Counted from the stretch's first letter, positions 44,407 through 54,488 are shown. The stretch: 64,000 nucleotides of DNA from Bacteroidales bacterium (GCA_031263015.1 JAISGN010000004.1:18704-82703), one strand, 5' to 3'. Notes: generated by a model not told the origin, from the sequence alone. Numbers and translations are program-made.

Positions 44407-45381
44407 TTATTTTAAGTTCTCCCAATACCATTTTACGGCTTCCCGCAATCCTTCCCGCATAGAATACTGCGGATTATAGCCCAAAAGTTCTTTCGCCTTA
44501 TCAACATTTGCCAAAGAATGAGGAATATCTCCTATTCTGTTGGGTCCGTGTGTCGGTTCTAACTTCGCTATCTCAGGGTCAAAGTCCGATAAGAACTCTT
44601 TCAAATATGCAGCCAGTTGATTTAATGTTGTACGTTCGCCGTATGCCGTGTTGTATATCTGATTGACGGCAGCAGGATTGGTTGTTTCTATTGCCAACAG
44701 GTTCATCTGCACCACATTTTTGATATATGTGAAATCCCGTGAATATTCGCCGTCTCCATTTATATTAGGTGCCTGACGACTGATGAATTGCTTTACGAAC
44801 AAAGGTATAACTGCCGCATACGCACCATTAGGGTCTTGCCGCTGCCCGAAGACATTGAAATAACGAAGTCCTATGTATTCTATTCCATATGTTTTGGCAA
44901 AAACATCGGCGTATAATTCATTAACATATTTGGTTATTGCATAAGGAGAAAGCGGCTTTCCTATTACATCTTCAACCTTCGGCAGCGACTTGCTGTCTCC
45001 ATAAGTGGAACTGCTTGCAGCAAAGATAAAACGTTTTACCTTCGCATCTCTTGCCGCAATAAGCATATTCAGAGAACCGCCGATATTCACCTCATTAGTG
45101 GTAAAAGGGTCTTTTATGCTTCTCGGCACTGAACCAAGAGCTGCCTCATGCAAAATATAATCAACTCCATCAACAGCCTTCTCACAATCCTCTTTCTTCC
45201 TGATATCACCAACAATAAGAGAAAATGTTTCGGGGTATTTCTCTATAAGCGGCAAAAGATTCTCTATATGTCCCGTTGCAAAATTATCAAGACATACAAC
45301 AACATCGCCTCTTTCCAACAATGCCTCGCATAAATTAGAGCCGATAAAACCTGCTCCCCCTGTTACCAATATTTTATTCAT
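44407..45381 (-). CDS. WbpP/TviC-like UDP-HexNAc C4 epimerase
   Basis: 324 residues. ILVTGGAGFIGSNLCEALLE, AALGSVPRSIKDP, SSTYGDS, catalytic YAITK, GLRYFNVFGQRQDPNGAYA and GDGEYSRDFTYI match the WbpP/TviC branch of GalE-like SDR enzymes. Likely converts UDP-GlcNAc(A) to UDP-GalNAc(A). It completes a TviB/TviC-type pathway with the dehydrogenase at 41498, although that gene belongs to the next operon. Confidence 0.88.
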   Translation of the reverse strand: MNKILVTGGAGFIGSNLCEALLERGDVVVCLDNFATGHIENLLPLIEKYPETFSLIVGDIRKKEDCEKAVDGVDYILHEAALGSVPRSIKDPFTTNEVNIGGSLNMLIAARDAKVKRFIFAASSSTYGDSKSLPKVEDVIGKPLSPYAITKYVNELYADVFAKTYGIEYIGLRYFNVFGQRQDPNGAYAAVIPLFVKQFISRQAPNINGDGEYSRDFTYIKNVVQMNLLAIETTNPAAVNQIYNTAYGERTTLNQLAAYLKEFLSDFDPEIAKLEPTHGPNRIGDIPHSLANVDKAKELLGYNPQYSMREGLREAVKWYWENLK

Positions 45382-45396
45382 TGATTTTGTATTTTA

Positions 45397-46458
45397 TTAT
45401 CTGTCTCTATACATTGTTGTGTAGTACTTCTCATATTCTCCGCTCGTAACATCGTCCATCCATTTTTGATTGTCCAAATACCAGCGGACGGTTTTCTCTA
45501 TGCCTTCCTCAAATTGCAATGATGGTTCCCAACCGAGTTCTTCCTTTAATTTTGTGCTGTCAATAGCATAACGCAAATCGTGTCCTGCCCTGTCGGTAAC
45601 ATAAGTTATCAAATCATCGCTCTCCCCTTCCTTGTTACACAAAAGTCTATCAACGGTCTTTATTATAACCTTTATCAAATCAATATTACTCCATTCGTTA
45701 AAGCCGCCTATGTTATATGTATCGCCGGTTTTGCCTCTATGAAAGATTATGTCTATTGCGCGAGCGTGGTCTTCAACAAAAAGCCAGTCTCTGACATTTT
45801 CACCCTTGCCATAAACAGGTAATGGTTTTTTGCGGCGGATATTATTAATGAATAGCGGTATCAATTTCTCAGGGAATTGGTAAGGTCCGTAGTTATTGGA
45901 ACAATTGGTAATGATTACAGGCAATCCGTATGTGTCGTGAAATGCCCTGACAAAGTGGTCGCTTGATGCTTTTGATGCTGAATAAGGAGAATGCGGGTCG
46001 TATTTGGTCTGTTCGGTGAATAATGTGTTATCAAACTTCAAAGCACCATAAACTTCGTCAGTAGAAATATGATAGAAAAGTTTTTCGTCAAAATTATCCT
46101 CCCAACATTGTTTGGAAGCCTGCAAGAGAGACAAAGTACCGATTACGTTAGTCTTAGCAAAAGTGAAAGGGTCTTTTATACTTCTATCTACATGGCTCTC
46201 GGCAGCAAGATGAATTACGCCGTCAATGGCATGTTGTCTAAATATCTTTAATATTGCATCAAAATCACAAATATCCTCTTTAATAAATTTATAGTTTGGT
46301 TTGTCTTCTACATCTTTAAGGTTTGCAAGATTGCCGGCATAAGTTAATTTATCCAGATTTATGATATTATAGTTTGAATATTTATTTACAAACAGCCGAA
46401 CGACATGTGAGCCTATAAATCCTGCTCCTCCAGTAATTAAAATAGTTCTATTCATCAT
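45397..46458 (-). CDS. rmlB: dTDP-glucose 4,6-dehydratase
   Basis: 353 residues. TILITGGAGFIGSHVVRLF, AESHVDRSIKDP, STDEVYG, YSASKASSDHFVRAF (catalytic Tyr/Lys), NCSNNYGPYQFPEKLIPLFI and YNIGGFNEWSN are all diagnostic. Produces dTDP-4-keto-6-deoxyglucose, used for rhamnose and for amino-deoxy sugars. Either of two adjacent ATG codons can start it. Confidence 0.95.
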   Translation of the reverse strand: MMNRTILITGGAGFIGSHVVRLFVNKYSNYNIINLDKLTYAGNLANLKDVEDKPNYKFIKEDICDFDAILKIFRQHAIDGVIHLAAESHVDRSIKDPFTFAKTNVIGTLSLLQASKQCWEDNFDEKLFYHISTDEVYGALKFDNTLFTEQTKYDPHSPYSASKASSDHFVRAFHDTYGLPVIITNCSNNYGPYQFPEKLIPLFINNIRRKKPLPVYGKGENVRDWLFVEDHARAIDIIFHRGKTGDTYNIGGFNEWSNIDLIKVIIKTVDRLLCNKEGESDDLITYVTDRAGHDLRYAIDSTKLKEELGWEPSLQFEEGIEKTVRWYLDNQKWMDDVTSGEYEKYYTTMYRDR

Positions 46459-46513
46459 CTTATTTTATTTATTGTTTCCAATTGTTTTTCTCTGCCGTTG
46501 GAAAATAATATTG

Positions 46514-47236
46514 TCAATCATCATAATTCATTTCATCATCTTGAAGTTCAACATATATATTTTCCTTCTTCAACACAGCAGGATTGCCGACAATAAAACA
46601 TTTCTGAGGAAGATGTGAATAATCTTTCAACAGCGTAGAATTTGCCCCCACTATGCAATAATCAGGTGTTTTTGTAGCTTTCATCACTGTCGTATTAGCC
46701 GCAATCCAATTATAATTACCTATTGCTATCGGAGCATAACCCTTTGAAGTAGTAACCGAACCATCGGGATTATCTATTTTAACCTGATGAAAATCCGTAT
46801 CCAGAAACGAACACCCCCAACTCAGTCCTGTGTGATGACCGAACGTTATTCCCTTATAACAATTTATCTTAACAGCCGCACTTGTAACAAAATTATCTCC
46901 GAAAGTCAAGCATCCGCTTTTGCCGACATCTATTACAGAATCATTTCCGATTATGCAATATGTATCAAAAACAACATCTCCTCGCACATTCCATACAATA
47001 CCGCTGTTCGGATAATTAGGCACGATGTAAAAACCAAGATGAACCATACCGAACTCTATCTTTCCTTTCAAAGTTATCGTTCCTTTGCAACGCAACAGTT
47101 TAGGCTTGTAGAGCAATATCGGTAATTTTATCGCCTGCTTAAAAGGTAAATAATGAAAATTAAACCATATAGTTTTCGGCAAAGACCTTAACGCTTTCGT
47201 CCATCTTATTGCGTTTCTTATCATATCATCAGCCAT
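46514..47236 (-). CDS. Hexapeptide acyltransferase
   Basis: 240 residues. Beta-helix turns FDTYCIIGNDSVIDVGKSG, FGHHTGLSWGCSFLDTDFHQ, IAIGNYNWIAANTTVMK, and the cap IVGNPAVLKKE. Longer N-terminal part (about 60 residues) than the other family members here. Position between rmlB and rmlC suggests that it modifies a sugar carried on the same polymer. Confidence 0.75.
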   Translation of the reverse strand: MADDMIRNAIRWTKALRSLPKTIWFNFHYLPFKQAIKLPILLYKPKLLRCKGTITLKGKIEFGMVHLGFYIVPNYPNSGIVWNVRGDVVFDTYCIIGNDSVIDVGKSGCLTFGDNFVTSAAVKINCYKGITFGHHTGLSWGCSFLDTDFHQVKIDNPDGSVTTSKGYAPIAIGNYNWIAANTTVMKATKTPDYCIVGANSTLLKDYSHLPQKCFIVGNPAVLKKENIYVELQDDEMNYDD

Positions 47237-47254
47237 ACAAAACCTTGATTAAAA

Positions 47255-47809
47255 TTATAGATCAACAGGTTCTATTTCTCGCAAAAAAGGATTTATTTTA
47301 TCCTTATCAGATAGAATTATCGCCGCATCAGGTAGCCGCCATTCTATATCTATATCGGCATCATTCCACGCTATTCCTGCTTCGCTCTGTTGTGCATAAT
47401 AGTTGTCGCACTTGTATTGAAAAATCGCCCCATCCTCACTCAAAACAGCGAAACCATGAGCAAATCCACGCGGAATATAAAATTGCAGTTTGTTTTGATG
47501 TGATAATTCAACTGCAACATGTTGTCCGAAAGTCGGGCTGTCTTTTCTTATATCCACAGCAACATCCAAGACTCTCCCATGCACAACTCTCACTAATTTA
47601 GCCTGAGCAAACGGCAGCTTCTGATAATGTAATCCCCGCAAAACACCATAAGACGACCGACTTTCATTATCTTGTATAAAATTAACCTCGCCAATATGTT
47701 TTTGGAATTCATCATGGCGGAAACTTTCAAAGAAATATCCTCGTTCATCCTCAAAAACTTTCGGCTCTATTATATAAACGCCATCTATATCTGTCTTAAT
47801 AAAATTCAT
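47255..47809 (-). CDS. rmlC: dTDP-4-dehydrorhamnose 3,5-epimerase
   Basis: 184 residues of the cupin-type RmlC family. KVFEDERGYFFESF, QDNESRSSYGVLRGLHYQ (active-site His), VVHGRVLDVAVDIRKDSPTF and IPRGFAHGFAVLSE are intact. Catalyses the two epimerisations before the final RmlD reduction. No rmlD is found in the window. Confidence 0.95.
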   Translation of the reverse strand: MNFIKTDIDGVYIIEPKVFEDERGYFFESFRHDEFQKHIGEVNFIQDNESRSSYGVLRGLHYQKLPFAQAKLVRVVHGRVLDVAVDIRKDSPTFGQHVAVELSHQNKLQFYIPRGFAHGFAVLSEDGAIFQYKCDNYYAQQSEAGIAWNDADIDIEWRLPDAAIILSDKDKINPFLREIEPVDL

Positions 47810-47817
47810 TTTGTTAT

Positions 47818-48015
47818 TTATTTACCAGCAATCCATTGATGTCCGCATTTCATACAAGTAATCCTTACTCTTTTATTACCAGAAAATCCGAATAATAATC
47901 CAATACCTTTTAGCAATAAAAAGCCTAATATAGCATATCCCCAACGAAATCCTCTTGGATTTGCTATCAATTGAGTGCTATCGCATCTTGGACATCTAAT
48001 TACATCTTCTTCCAT
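47818..48015 (-). CDS. Small zinc-ribbon membrane protein
   Basis: 65 residues. IRCPRCDSTQLIANPRG at the N-terminus and ITCMKCGHQWIAG at the C-terminus provide two CxxC knuckles, separated by a hydrophobic stretch (AILGFLLLKGIGLLFGF) long enough for one membrane span. Function unknown. It lies 8 bases after rmlC and 125 bases before rmlA, within the operon. The 125-base spacer shows no feature. Confidence 0.65.
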   Translation of the reverse strand: MEEDVIRCPRCDSTQLIANPRGFRWGYAILGFLLLKGIGLLFGFSGNKRVRITCMKCGHQWIAGK

Positions 48016-48139
48016 ATTTAATGCTTATTGTATCTATGTATCTTTTTATATTAAGAAATCTTTTAGATTCTGCGACAGCATACTATTGGATATTATCATC
48101 ATAGGTCTTGCATCAATCCAACTCATTCTTCTTATCATT

Positions 48140-49024
48140 TTATATATTCCCGTCTTCAATCACTTTTAACAAATATTGCCCGTACTGGTTCTTTATCATA
48201 CTTTGAGCAATCTGCCGCATACGGCTCTCATCTATCCATCCGTTGCGATAAGCAATGCCTTCCAGACACGCAAGCTTCAATCCCTGACGTTTCTCTATCA
48301 CTTCAACAAAAATTGACGCCTCTGCCAACGAATCATGTGTGCCCGTGTCAAGCCAAGCAAAGCCCCTGCCGAGCAGTTTCACCTTTAGACGCTGCTCTTT
48401 CAAGAACTCCTGATTGACAGTTGTTATTTCCAACTCACCTCTTGCAGAAGGCTTAATTGTTTTTGCGACTTCAACAACCTTATTCGGGTAAAAATACAAG
48501 CCGACCACAGCATAATTGGACTTAGGCTTTGCAGGCTTCTCTTCAATGCTCAACACATTGCCGCTTTTGTCAAATTCAGCGACACCATACCTTTCCGGGT
48601 CATTGACATAGTAACCAAAAACAGTCGCATTGCCTCTTTCATCAACTTCTTTCACCGCCTCCCGCAACATATCTCCGAATCCAACGCCCTGAAAGATGTT
48701 ATCGCCCAGAATAAGGCAAACATTATCGTTGCCGATGAACTCCTCACCGATTATAAACGCCTGCGCAAGCCCGTCAGGCGAAGGTTGCTCGGCATATTCA
48801 AAGCGAACGCCATAATCTTCGCCCGTTCCGAGCAGGCGTTTAAAGCTTTGTAAATCATCGGGTGTTGAGATAATCAAAATATCTCTTATTCCTGCCAGCA
48901 TCAAAACAGATATCGGGTAATATATCATAGGCTTATCGTATATCGGAAGCAGCTGTTTTGAAACTCCTTTCGTTATCGGATAGAGCCTTGTGCCAGATCC
49001 TCCGGCTAAAACTATTCCTTTCAT
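48140..49024 (-). CDS. rmlA: Glucose-1-phosphate thymidylyltransferase
   Basis: About 294 residues from the ATG at 49024 ([16 protein letters not shown]). An ATG at 49120 would lie upstream of the promoter. Motifs: [42 protein letters not shown]-like [34 protein letters not shown]. Makes dTDP-glucose from dTTP and glucose-1-phosphate. First gene of the second operon. Confidence 0.95.
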   Translation of the reverse strand: MKGIVLAGGSGTRLYPITKGVSKQLLPIYDKPMIYYPISVLMLAGIRDILIISTPDDLQSFKRLLGTGEDYGVRFEYAEQPSPDGLAQAFIIGEEFIGNDNVCLILGDNIFQGVGFGDMLREAVKEVDERGNATVFGYYVNDPERYGVAEFDKSGNVLSIEEKPAKPKSNYAVVGLYFYPNKVVEVAKTIKPSARGELEITTVNQEFLKEQRLKVKLLGRGFAWLDTGTHDSLAEASIFVEVIEKRQGLKLACLEGIAYRNGWIDESRMRQIAQSMIKNQYGQYLLKVIEDGNI

Positions 49025-49045
49025 AAATTTTATTAAAAAATACGG

Positions 49046-49068
49046 CAAAGCCACGTCAGTTACACACA
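49046..49068 (-). promoter_or_regulatory. Shared leader motif, copy 2
   Basis: Minus strand: GTAACTGACGTGGCTTTG preceded by TGTGT, about 16-39 nt after the predicted transcription start of the rmlA operon. Near-identical to 42813-42835. Confidence 0.5.
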
Positions 49069-49090
49069 ACCGACCTTTGTTTAGATTTTG

Positions 49091-49098
49091 CAAAAGTA
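49091..49098 (-). promoter_or_regulatory. -7 promoter element of the rmlA operon
   Basis: Minus-strand TACTTTTG followed by C, 67 bases before the rmlA ATG at 49024. Confidence 0.55.
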
Positions 49099-49344
49099 CA
49101 ACTTTTATCAGCAATAGCAAATTCCGCTTTCATTTTAGCCCAAAACAGACAAACAATATCTTATTACAAAGTAATAAAGGACCGCTTAATTAGCAAAAAA
49201 TTAGTTAAAAATAATATAAATTCGCTCTTTATCCGAATGAACAATCATATAGTTTTTAGCATAATTCATTTTATTACTTTCATATTAAGCATTATTTTAT
49301 GCAATTATCATCATATTTTATTATAACAAAATATCCTTTTGACC

Positions 49345-49418
49345 AAACAGCCTTTTATCAAAACGAAAGGCTGTTTCATTTTAAGCAAACAGCCTTTGGT
49401 AAAAATAAAACAGCCTTT
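49345..49418. repeat. AAAGGCTGTTT array on a 21-bp lattice (-,+,-,-)
   Basis: Cores start at 49345 (inverted), 49366 (plus), 49387 (inverted) and 49408 (inverted), exactly 21 apart despite the orientation flip. It lies in the 587-base divergent gap between rmlA and guaB. Apart from this array, the two promoters and the leader motif, the gap is AT-rich with no recognisable gene. Confidence 0.85.
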
Positions 49419-49579
49419 CATTTGAGCAAAGCATAACTTCAAGAAAATAAGATGTATGCAAAAATGATTAGAACAATAATCCATACCGACAGATTAAGGA
49501 TTTAAAATCACAAAATCTGAAATCCCTGCCATAAACACAATAAAACGAAAATTATAGCGTATATAAGACAAATTTATTG

Positions 49580-49587
49580 TACCTTTG
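49580..49587 (+). promoter_or_regulatory. -7 promoter element of guaB
   Basis: TACCTTTG followed by C, 25 bases before the ATG at 49612. Confidence 0.55.
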
Positions 49588-49611
49588 CATATTAAATTAT
49601 AAGGAATCGTT

Positions 49612-51090
49612 ATGTTTCAAGAAAGTAAAAAATTTGTAGGAGAGGGTCTTACGTATGACGATGTGCTTCTTATGCCCTCATACTCCGAAATCATTCCTCG
49701 CCAAGTTGATACCCAAAGTATGTTTTCCCGTAATATTGCGGTGAATATTCCTATCGTTTCCGCAGCAATGGATACGGTAACCGAGGCACGAATGGCTATT
49801 GCGATAGCTCAGGAAGGCGGAATAGGCGTTCTTCATAAGAATATGTCTATTGCAAAGCAAGCCAATGAGGTTTTGAAGGTTAAGCGTGCGGAAAACGGAA
49901 TGATTGTTAATCCTGTAACGGTTGATGAAAATGCTTTGGTGAGTGATGTCCGTGAAGCAATGCATAAATACTCTATCGGAGGCGTTCCCGTTATTGATAA
50001 AAGCAATAATCTTATCGGAATAGTAACCAACAGAGACCTTCGCTTTGAACGTAATGACCATAAGCCTATTATTGAGGTTATGACATGCAAAGACAAACTT
50101 ATAACCGCACCCGAACATACTTCTTTGGACAAAGCGGCTGATATATTGCAAAAATATAAGATAGAAAAGTTGCCTATCGTTGATGCAAACGGCGTTTTAG
50201 TTGGATTGATTACTTACAGAGATATATTAAAACGAAAAGAGCGTCCGTTGGCATGCAAAGATAAATTGGGCAGGCTTAGAGTTGCTGCCGGCATAGGTAT
50301 CACCCCCGATATGGAAGAGCGTATTGAAGCAGTAATACGGGCGGGTGTCGATGCGATAGTTATAGACACGGCTCACGGACATAGTAAGAATGTTGTAGAG
50401 TGTCTTCGCCGCACAAAACAAAAGTATGGCAATCAAGTAGATGTTGTTTGCGGAAACATAGCAACGGCAGAGGCTGCAAAGATGCTTGCTGACGCCGGTG
50501 CCGATGCAATAAAAGTTGGCATAGGACCAGGCAGCATTTGTACAACCCGTATCATTGCCGGCATAGGAGTTCCTCAACTTACGGCTGTGTTTGACGTTGC
50601 CGAAGCCTTAAAAGGAACGGGCATTCCGGTTATTGCTGACGGCGGCATAAGGTATTCAGGCGATATAGTGAAAGCGTTAGCCGCAGGAGCAGGAACAATA
50701 ATGGCGGGCGGCTTGCTTGCAGGTGTGGAAGAATCTCCGGGAGATACAATAATATTTGAAGGCAGAAAATTCAAATCCTATCGTGGTATGGGTTCGTTAG
50801 ATGCTATGCAGCAAGGCTCAAAAGATCGCTACTTTCAGGATATGGAAGATGATATTTCCAAACTTGTACCTGAGGGCATAGTAGGAAGAGTGCCTTACAA
50901 AGGAACGGCAAGCGAAGTAATACATCAATTAGTAGGAGGATTGAAAGCAGGTATGGGTTACACGGGTTCAAAAGATATTCCGACTTTACAGGCAAATGCA
51001 AAATTTATCAAAATAACTTCTGCCGGCTATCAGGAAAGCCATCCTCACGATATTACAATCACAAGAGAAGCACCTAATTACTCTCGTTAA
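49612..51090 (+). CDS. guaB: Inosine-5'-monophosphate dehydrogenase
   Basis: 492 residues. [17 protein letters not shown] at the N-terminus, two CBS domains around residues 95-215 inserted in the TIM barrel, active-site Cys in [40 protein letters not shown] and the flap region [10 protein letters not shown]. Converts IMP to XMP with NAD+, the committed step to GMP. Length and motifs are canonical. Confidence 0.97.
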   Translation: MFQESKKFVGEGLTYDDVLLMPSYSEIIPRQVDTQSMFSRNIAVNIPIVSAAMDTVTEARMAIAIAQEGGIGVLHKNMSIAKQANEVLKVKRAENGMIVNPVTVDENALVSDVREAMHKYSIGGVPVIDKSNNLIGIVTNRDLRFERNDHKPIIEVMTCKDKLITAPEHTSLDKAADILQKYKIEKLPIVDANGVLVGLITYRDILKRKERPLACKDKLGRLRVAAGIGITPDMEERIEAVIRAGVDAIVIDTAHGHSKNVVECLRRTKQKYGNQVDVVCGNIATAEAAKMLADAGADAIKVGIGPGSICTTRIIAGIGVPQLTAVFDVAEALKGTGIPVIADGGIRYSGDIVKALAAGAGTIMAGGLLAGVEESPGDTIIFEGRKFKSYRGMGSLDAMQQGSKDRYFQDMEDDISKLVPEGIVGRVPYKGTASEVIHQLVGGLKAGMGYTGSKDIPTLQANAKFIKITSAGYQESHPHDITITREAPNYSR

Positions 51091-51120
51091 TTAAAATCAA
51101 AAACATAAAGCGGATAAAAT

Positions 51121-53085
51121 ATGAAACGAATAGCATTTATATTAGCAACAAGCATTTTTAGCATTTATTCTTATGCACAAAGTAATAATGATATAATACT
51201 TACTATTGGGGATGACAAAGTAACAAAGCAGGAATTTATTGACCTGTATCAGAAAAACAATACTGATCCCAATAAGGCTATTGATAAGAACGATTTGAAC
51301 GAATACCTTGATCTTTTCATCAATTATAAACTTAAATTGAAAGAGGCTCATCAGTTGGGAATGGATACAATGAAAATTTATCAGGATGAACTGGAAACGT
51401 ATCGTAAGCAATTAATAAATCCTTATATTAATGATGCTACGATTACGGAACAAATAATACAAGAGGCTTATGATAGGTTAAAGACATTTGTTCGTGCATC
51501 ACACATACTTATCAATATACCTGCTAATGCAACTCCCGCAGACACATTAGCCGCTTACAACAAAGCATTGGAAATTCGTAAGAAAGCCCTGAATGGGGAA
51601 GCCTTTCAAGCTTTGGCAACCGAATATTCCGATGATCCTTCGGTAAAAGAAAATAAAGGAGACTTAGGATATTTTACATCAATGACTATGATATATCCGT
51701 TTGAACAGGCTTGCTATACAATGAAAGCAGGAGATATTTCGGAACTAGTAAGAACCAATTTCGGTTATCATATAATTAAATTAACGGAACGCAAACCGGC
51801 TCCATTCTATACTGTTGATGTTGCTCATATTTGGGTTAATCCTAAAGCACATGATAGCGATGCCAACTGCAAAGCAATAATTGATGAAGCATATAGTAGG
51901 CTTAATTCCGGCGAATCGTTTGAGGATGTTGTTAAAGGTTTCTCTGATGATGTGCAAACAAAAAATAAAGGTGGCATATTAAAAGGGCAAAAAATTAATA
52001 ATTTGCTTATGGAATATGTTATTAAATTGCAAGACTTAAAAATTGGTGAATATTCTCAACCTTTTGAGACTCGCTTTGGATGGCATATTGTAAAACCTGT
52101 GGCATTTAATACCCTGCCCCCTATAAATGATTTGCGTAAAACAATAGAAAGGAGAATTTCCGGCGATGTTCGTTCTTATAGGACAATAGAAGCATTTGCT
52201 AATAAGGTAAAAAAAGAATATGGTTTCAAGGAAGATTTGAGTAAATTGAAGGCTGTTGAAGACATAATTACAGATAGTGTGTTCTCGGCTACGTGGTCTG
52301 TGCCTGCCAATTTTAATAAAAAGGAGGAAATTTTCCGCATTGGAGACTATTCTTTCACTCAATATGACATGGCAGAATACATAGAAAAAAATCAAAAGAA
52401 AGAAATCCATATGTATATTCCCGCTTTTGTTTCAAAGATTTATAAGGATGCTGTATTAGAATCCGTAGTTAATTATGGCAACAAACATTTGGAAAGCAAG
52501 TATCCGGAACTCAAATCCCAATTAGATGAATTCCGCAACGGAGTATTAATTTTTGCCATAACAGATAAATATGTATGGAATAAATCTGTTACCGATACGG
52601 CAGGATTAGAGCAATTTTACAAAGCACATAAACAAAATTATATGTGGAATAAACGCTCTGATGCCACGATATGGACATTGGATACAATAGTAAATCTTGA
52701 GAAGGCTCTGAGTTTAATAACTAAGGGAGCAAAGAAGGGATGGACAAATATTGAAATACAAGAAAAAATTGCCAAAAAGTGCAAATTGGATAGCAACTTT
52801 ATAAAGCAAGTAAAATTTACTTGGAATAAGTTTGAAAAAGGAGACAATAAGTTTGTGGATAAATCAAACCAACAAGTTGGTGTAGGATTACCAACTTGTG
52901 AAGGAAGCAAAAACTATATTGTTGTTGTTCATAAAATAGTTGAACCGGAAATAAAGACTCTTGCAGAATGTAAGGGAATTACGACATCTGACTATCAAGA
53001 GTATTTGGAAAAAGAATGGATAAAAGAACTACGACAAAAATATCCTTACAAAGTCAATAAAGATGTCTTTAATTCAATTAAATAA
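51121..53085 (+). CDS. Periplasmic PpiC-type (parvulin) peptidyl-prolyl isomerase
   Basis: 654 residues. Signal peptide about 1-20 (cleaved after SYAQ). A SurA-N-like chaperone region is followed by two parvulin domains: about 116-220 (RASHILINIP, DPSVKENKGDLGYFT, NFGYHIIKLTERK) and about 225-325 (AHIWVNPKA, GWHIVKPV). The C-terminal 320 residues lack a recognised domain. Likely an outer-membrane protein chaperone. Starts 30 bases after guaB. Confidence 0.88.
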   Translation: MKRIAFILATSIFSIYSYAQSNNDIILTIGDDKVTKQEFIDLYQKNNTDPNKAIDKNDLNEYLDLFINYKLKLKEAHQLGMDTMKIYQDELETYRKQLINPYINDATITEQIIQEAYDRLKTFVRASHILINIPANATPADTLAAYNKALEIRKKALNGEAFQALATEYSDDPSVKENKGDLGYFTSMTMIYPFEQACYTMKAGDISELVRTNFGYHIIKLTERKPAPFYTVDVAHIWVNPKAHDSDANCKAIIDEAYSRLNSGESFEDVVKGFSDDVQTKNKGGILKGQKINNLLMEYVIKLQDLKIGEYSQPFETRFGWHIVKPVAFNTLPPINDLRKTIERRISGDVRSYRTIEAFANKVKKEYGFKEDLSKLKAVEDIITDSVFSATWSVPANFNKKEEIFRIGDYSFTQYDMAEYIEKNQKKEIHMYIPAFVSKIYKDAVLESVVNYGNKHLESKYPELKSQLDEFRNGVLIFAITDKYVWNKSVTDTAGLEQFYKAHKQNYMWNKRSDATIWTLDTIVNLEKALSLITKGAKKGWTNIEIQEKIAKKCKLDSNFIKQVKFTWNKFEKGDNKFVDKSNQQVGVGLPTCEGSKNYIVVVHKIVEPEIKTLAECKGITTSDYQEYLEKEWIKELRQKYPYKVNKDVFNSIK

Positions 53086-53132
53086 AATCTTTATTGGTAT
53101 CTGTGATTACAAAATAACATTAAACTAAAATT

Positions 53133-54488
53133 ATGAAAATATTAAAAATAGGCTGTATTGTTTTGCTACTTGCCATAAATATGACGGCACAAACACAAGA
53201 AGCAATTGCGGTTGATAAAGTTATTGCCGTAGTTGGGAAGAATATGGTAAAAGAATCGGAATTGGAAGTTACTTATTTACAAGCGGTACATCAAAAATCA
53301 ACTTCATCAGATGATGAATTCACAAACAAATGTGACTTATTGGAGACGATGCTTCTTAACAAGTTATTGCTACATCAAGCAGAAGTAGATACTGTTAATT
53401 TCACTGATGCACAGGTAGAACAACAATTTAATGCATTAATTCAAAGAAATTACGGCTCTCTGGAAAATTGCGCAAAAGCAATGGGTAAAACCCCTCAAGA
53501 AATAAAGGACAAATATATGCCGGAGACAAAAAATAATATGCTAATGCAATCTGTTGTTACTAATCTAACAGCAAATTTGAAACTTACACCAAAAGAAGTA
53601 ACCGATTTTTTTAACAGTATTCCTAAAGACAGCCTGCCAACCATTGATGAGGAATACGAATTCATACAGATTGTAAAACATCCTATTATTAGCCAAGAAG
53701 ACAAGGACATAATCATACAACGACTAAACGGATACAGAGAAAGAATTTCCAAAGGCACAAAGTTTTCTACTCTTGCAACACTCTATTCCGAGGATCCTGG
53801 CAGTGCAAAAAAAGGAGGAGAACTTGGCTTTTTTTCTCGCGGACAAATGGTAGATGAATTTGAAACAGCAGCATTTGCATTGAAAACACCAGGAGAAGTT
53901 TCACCTGTTATAGAAACAAAATACGGATTTCATATTATACAACTTATTGAACGCAGAGGCAATCAAATTAATGTAAGACATATTCTCATTCAAGCAAAAC
54001 CGTCAGATGTAGCATTAGCAAAAGCAAAAGAAGATTTAGACAGCATTAGAAACATTATTGAGAGCGGTAAAATATCATTTGAAGAAGCTATTTCTGTCTT
54101 TTCTGATGACGATAGCAAAATCAATGAAGGTTTAATTATAAACCCTCAAACAGCCAGCACAAAATTTCCAAAGGGCAACATAAACAAGTTAATGGGTAAT
54201 ATCAATAACGCTGATTTTCTATCAATGAAACAAGGAGATATAACTCAACCAATAGCATTTGAATCAGAAGGAGGAACTGCGTACAGACTTATAAAGGTAA
54301 GAAGTAAAATAGAATCTCATAAAGTCAATCTTCATGATGATTATGACAAAATTTACAACCTTGCATCCGACCAACAACGTAGTAATTTCATAATAGATTG
54401 GGCTAACAAAAAAGTTAAAAATACTTATGTTAGGTTAGACCCTGATTATTCGCAATGCAAATTCAAGGTAAATTGGGCAAAACAATAA
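53133..54488 (+). CDS. surA: SurA-like peptidyl-prolyl isomerase
   Basis: 451 residues. Signal peptide about 1-20, then the SurA chaperone start VDKVIAVVGKNMVKESELEV. Two parvulin domains: about 175-280 (FIQIVKHP, EDPGSAKKGGELGFFSRGQM, KYGFHIIQLIERR) and a second, more degenerate one from about 285 (VRHILIQAKP). Periplasmic assembly factor for outer-membrane proteins. Operon partner of the preceding isomerase. Confidence 0.9.
   Translation: MKILKIGCIVLLLAINMTAQTQEAIAVDKVIAVVGKNMVKESELEVTYLQAVHQKSTSSDDEFTNKCDLLETMLLNKLLLHQAEVDTVNFTDAQVEQQFNALIQRNYGSLENCAKAMGKTPQEIKDKYMPETKNNMLMQSVVTNLTANLKLTPKEVTDFFNSIPKDSLPTIDEEYEFIQIVKHPIISQEDKDIIIQRLNGYRERISKGTKFSTLATLYSEDPGSAKKGGELGFFSRGQMVDEFETAAFALKTPGEVSPVIETKYGFHIIQLIERRGNQINVRHILIQAKPSDVALAKAKEDLDSIRNIIESGKISFEEAISVFSDDDSKINEGLIINPQTASTKFPKGNINKLMGNINNADFLSMKQGDITQPIAFESEGGTAYRLIKVRSKIESHKVNLHDDYDKIYNLASDQQRSNFIIDWANKKVKNTYVRLDPDYSQCKFKVNWAKQ

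Noticed and set aside
49025..49611. RNA gene or riboswitch in the rmlA-guaB gap
   Set aside because: Only promoters, the leader motif and the 21-bp lattice repeat were recognised; no tRNA-like or purine-riboswitch core was seen.
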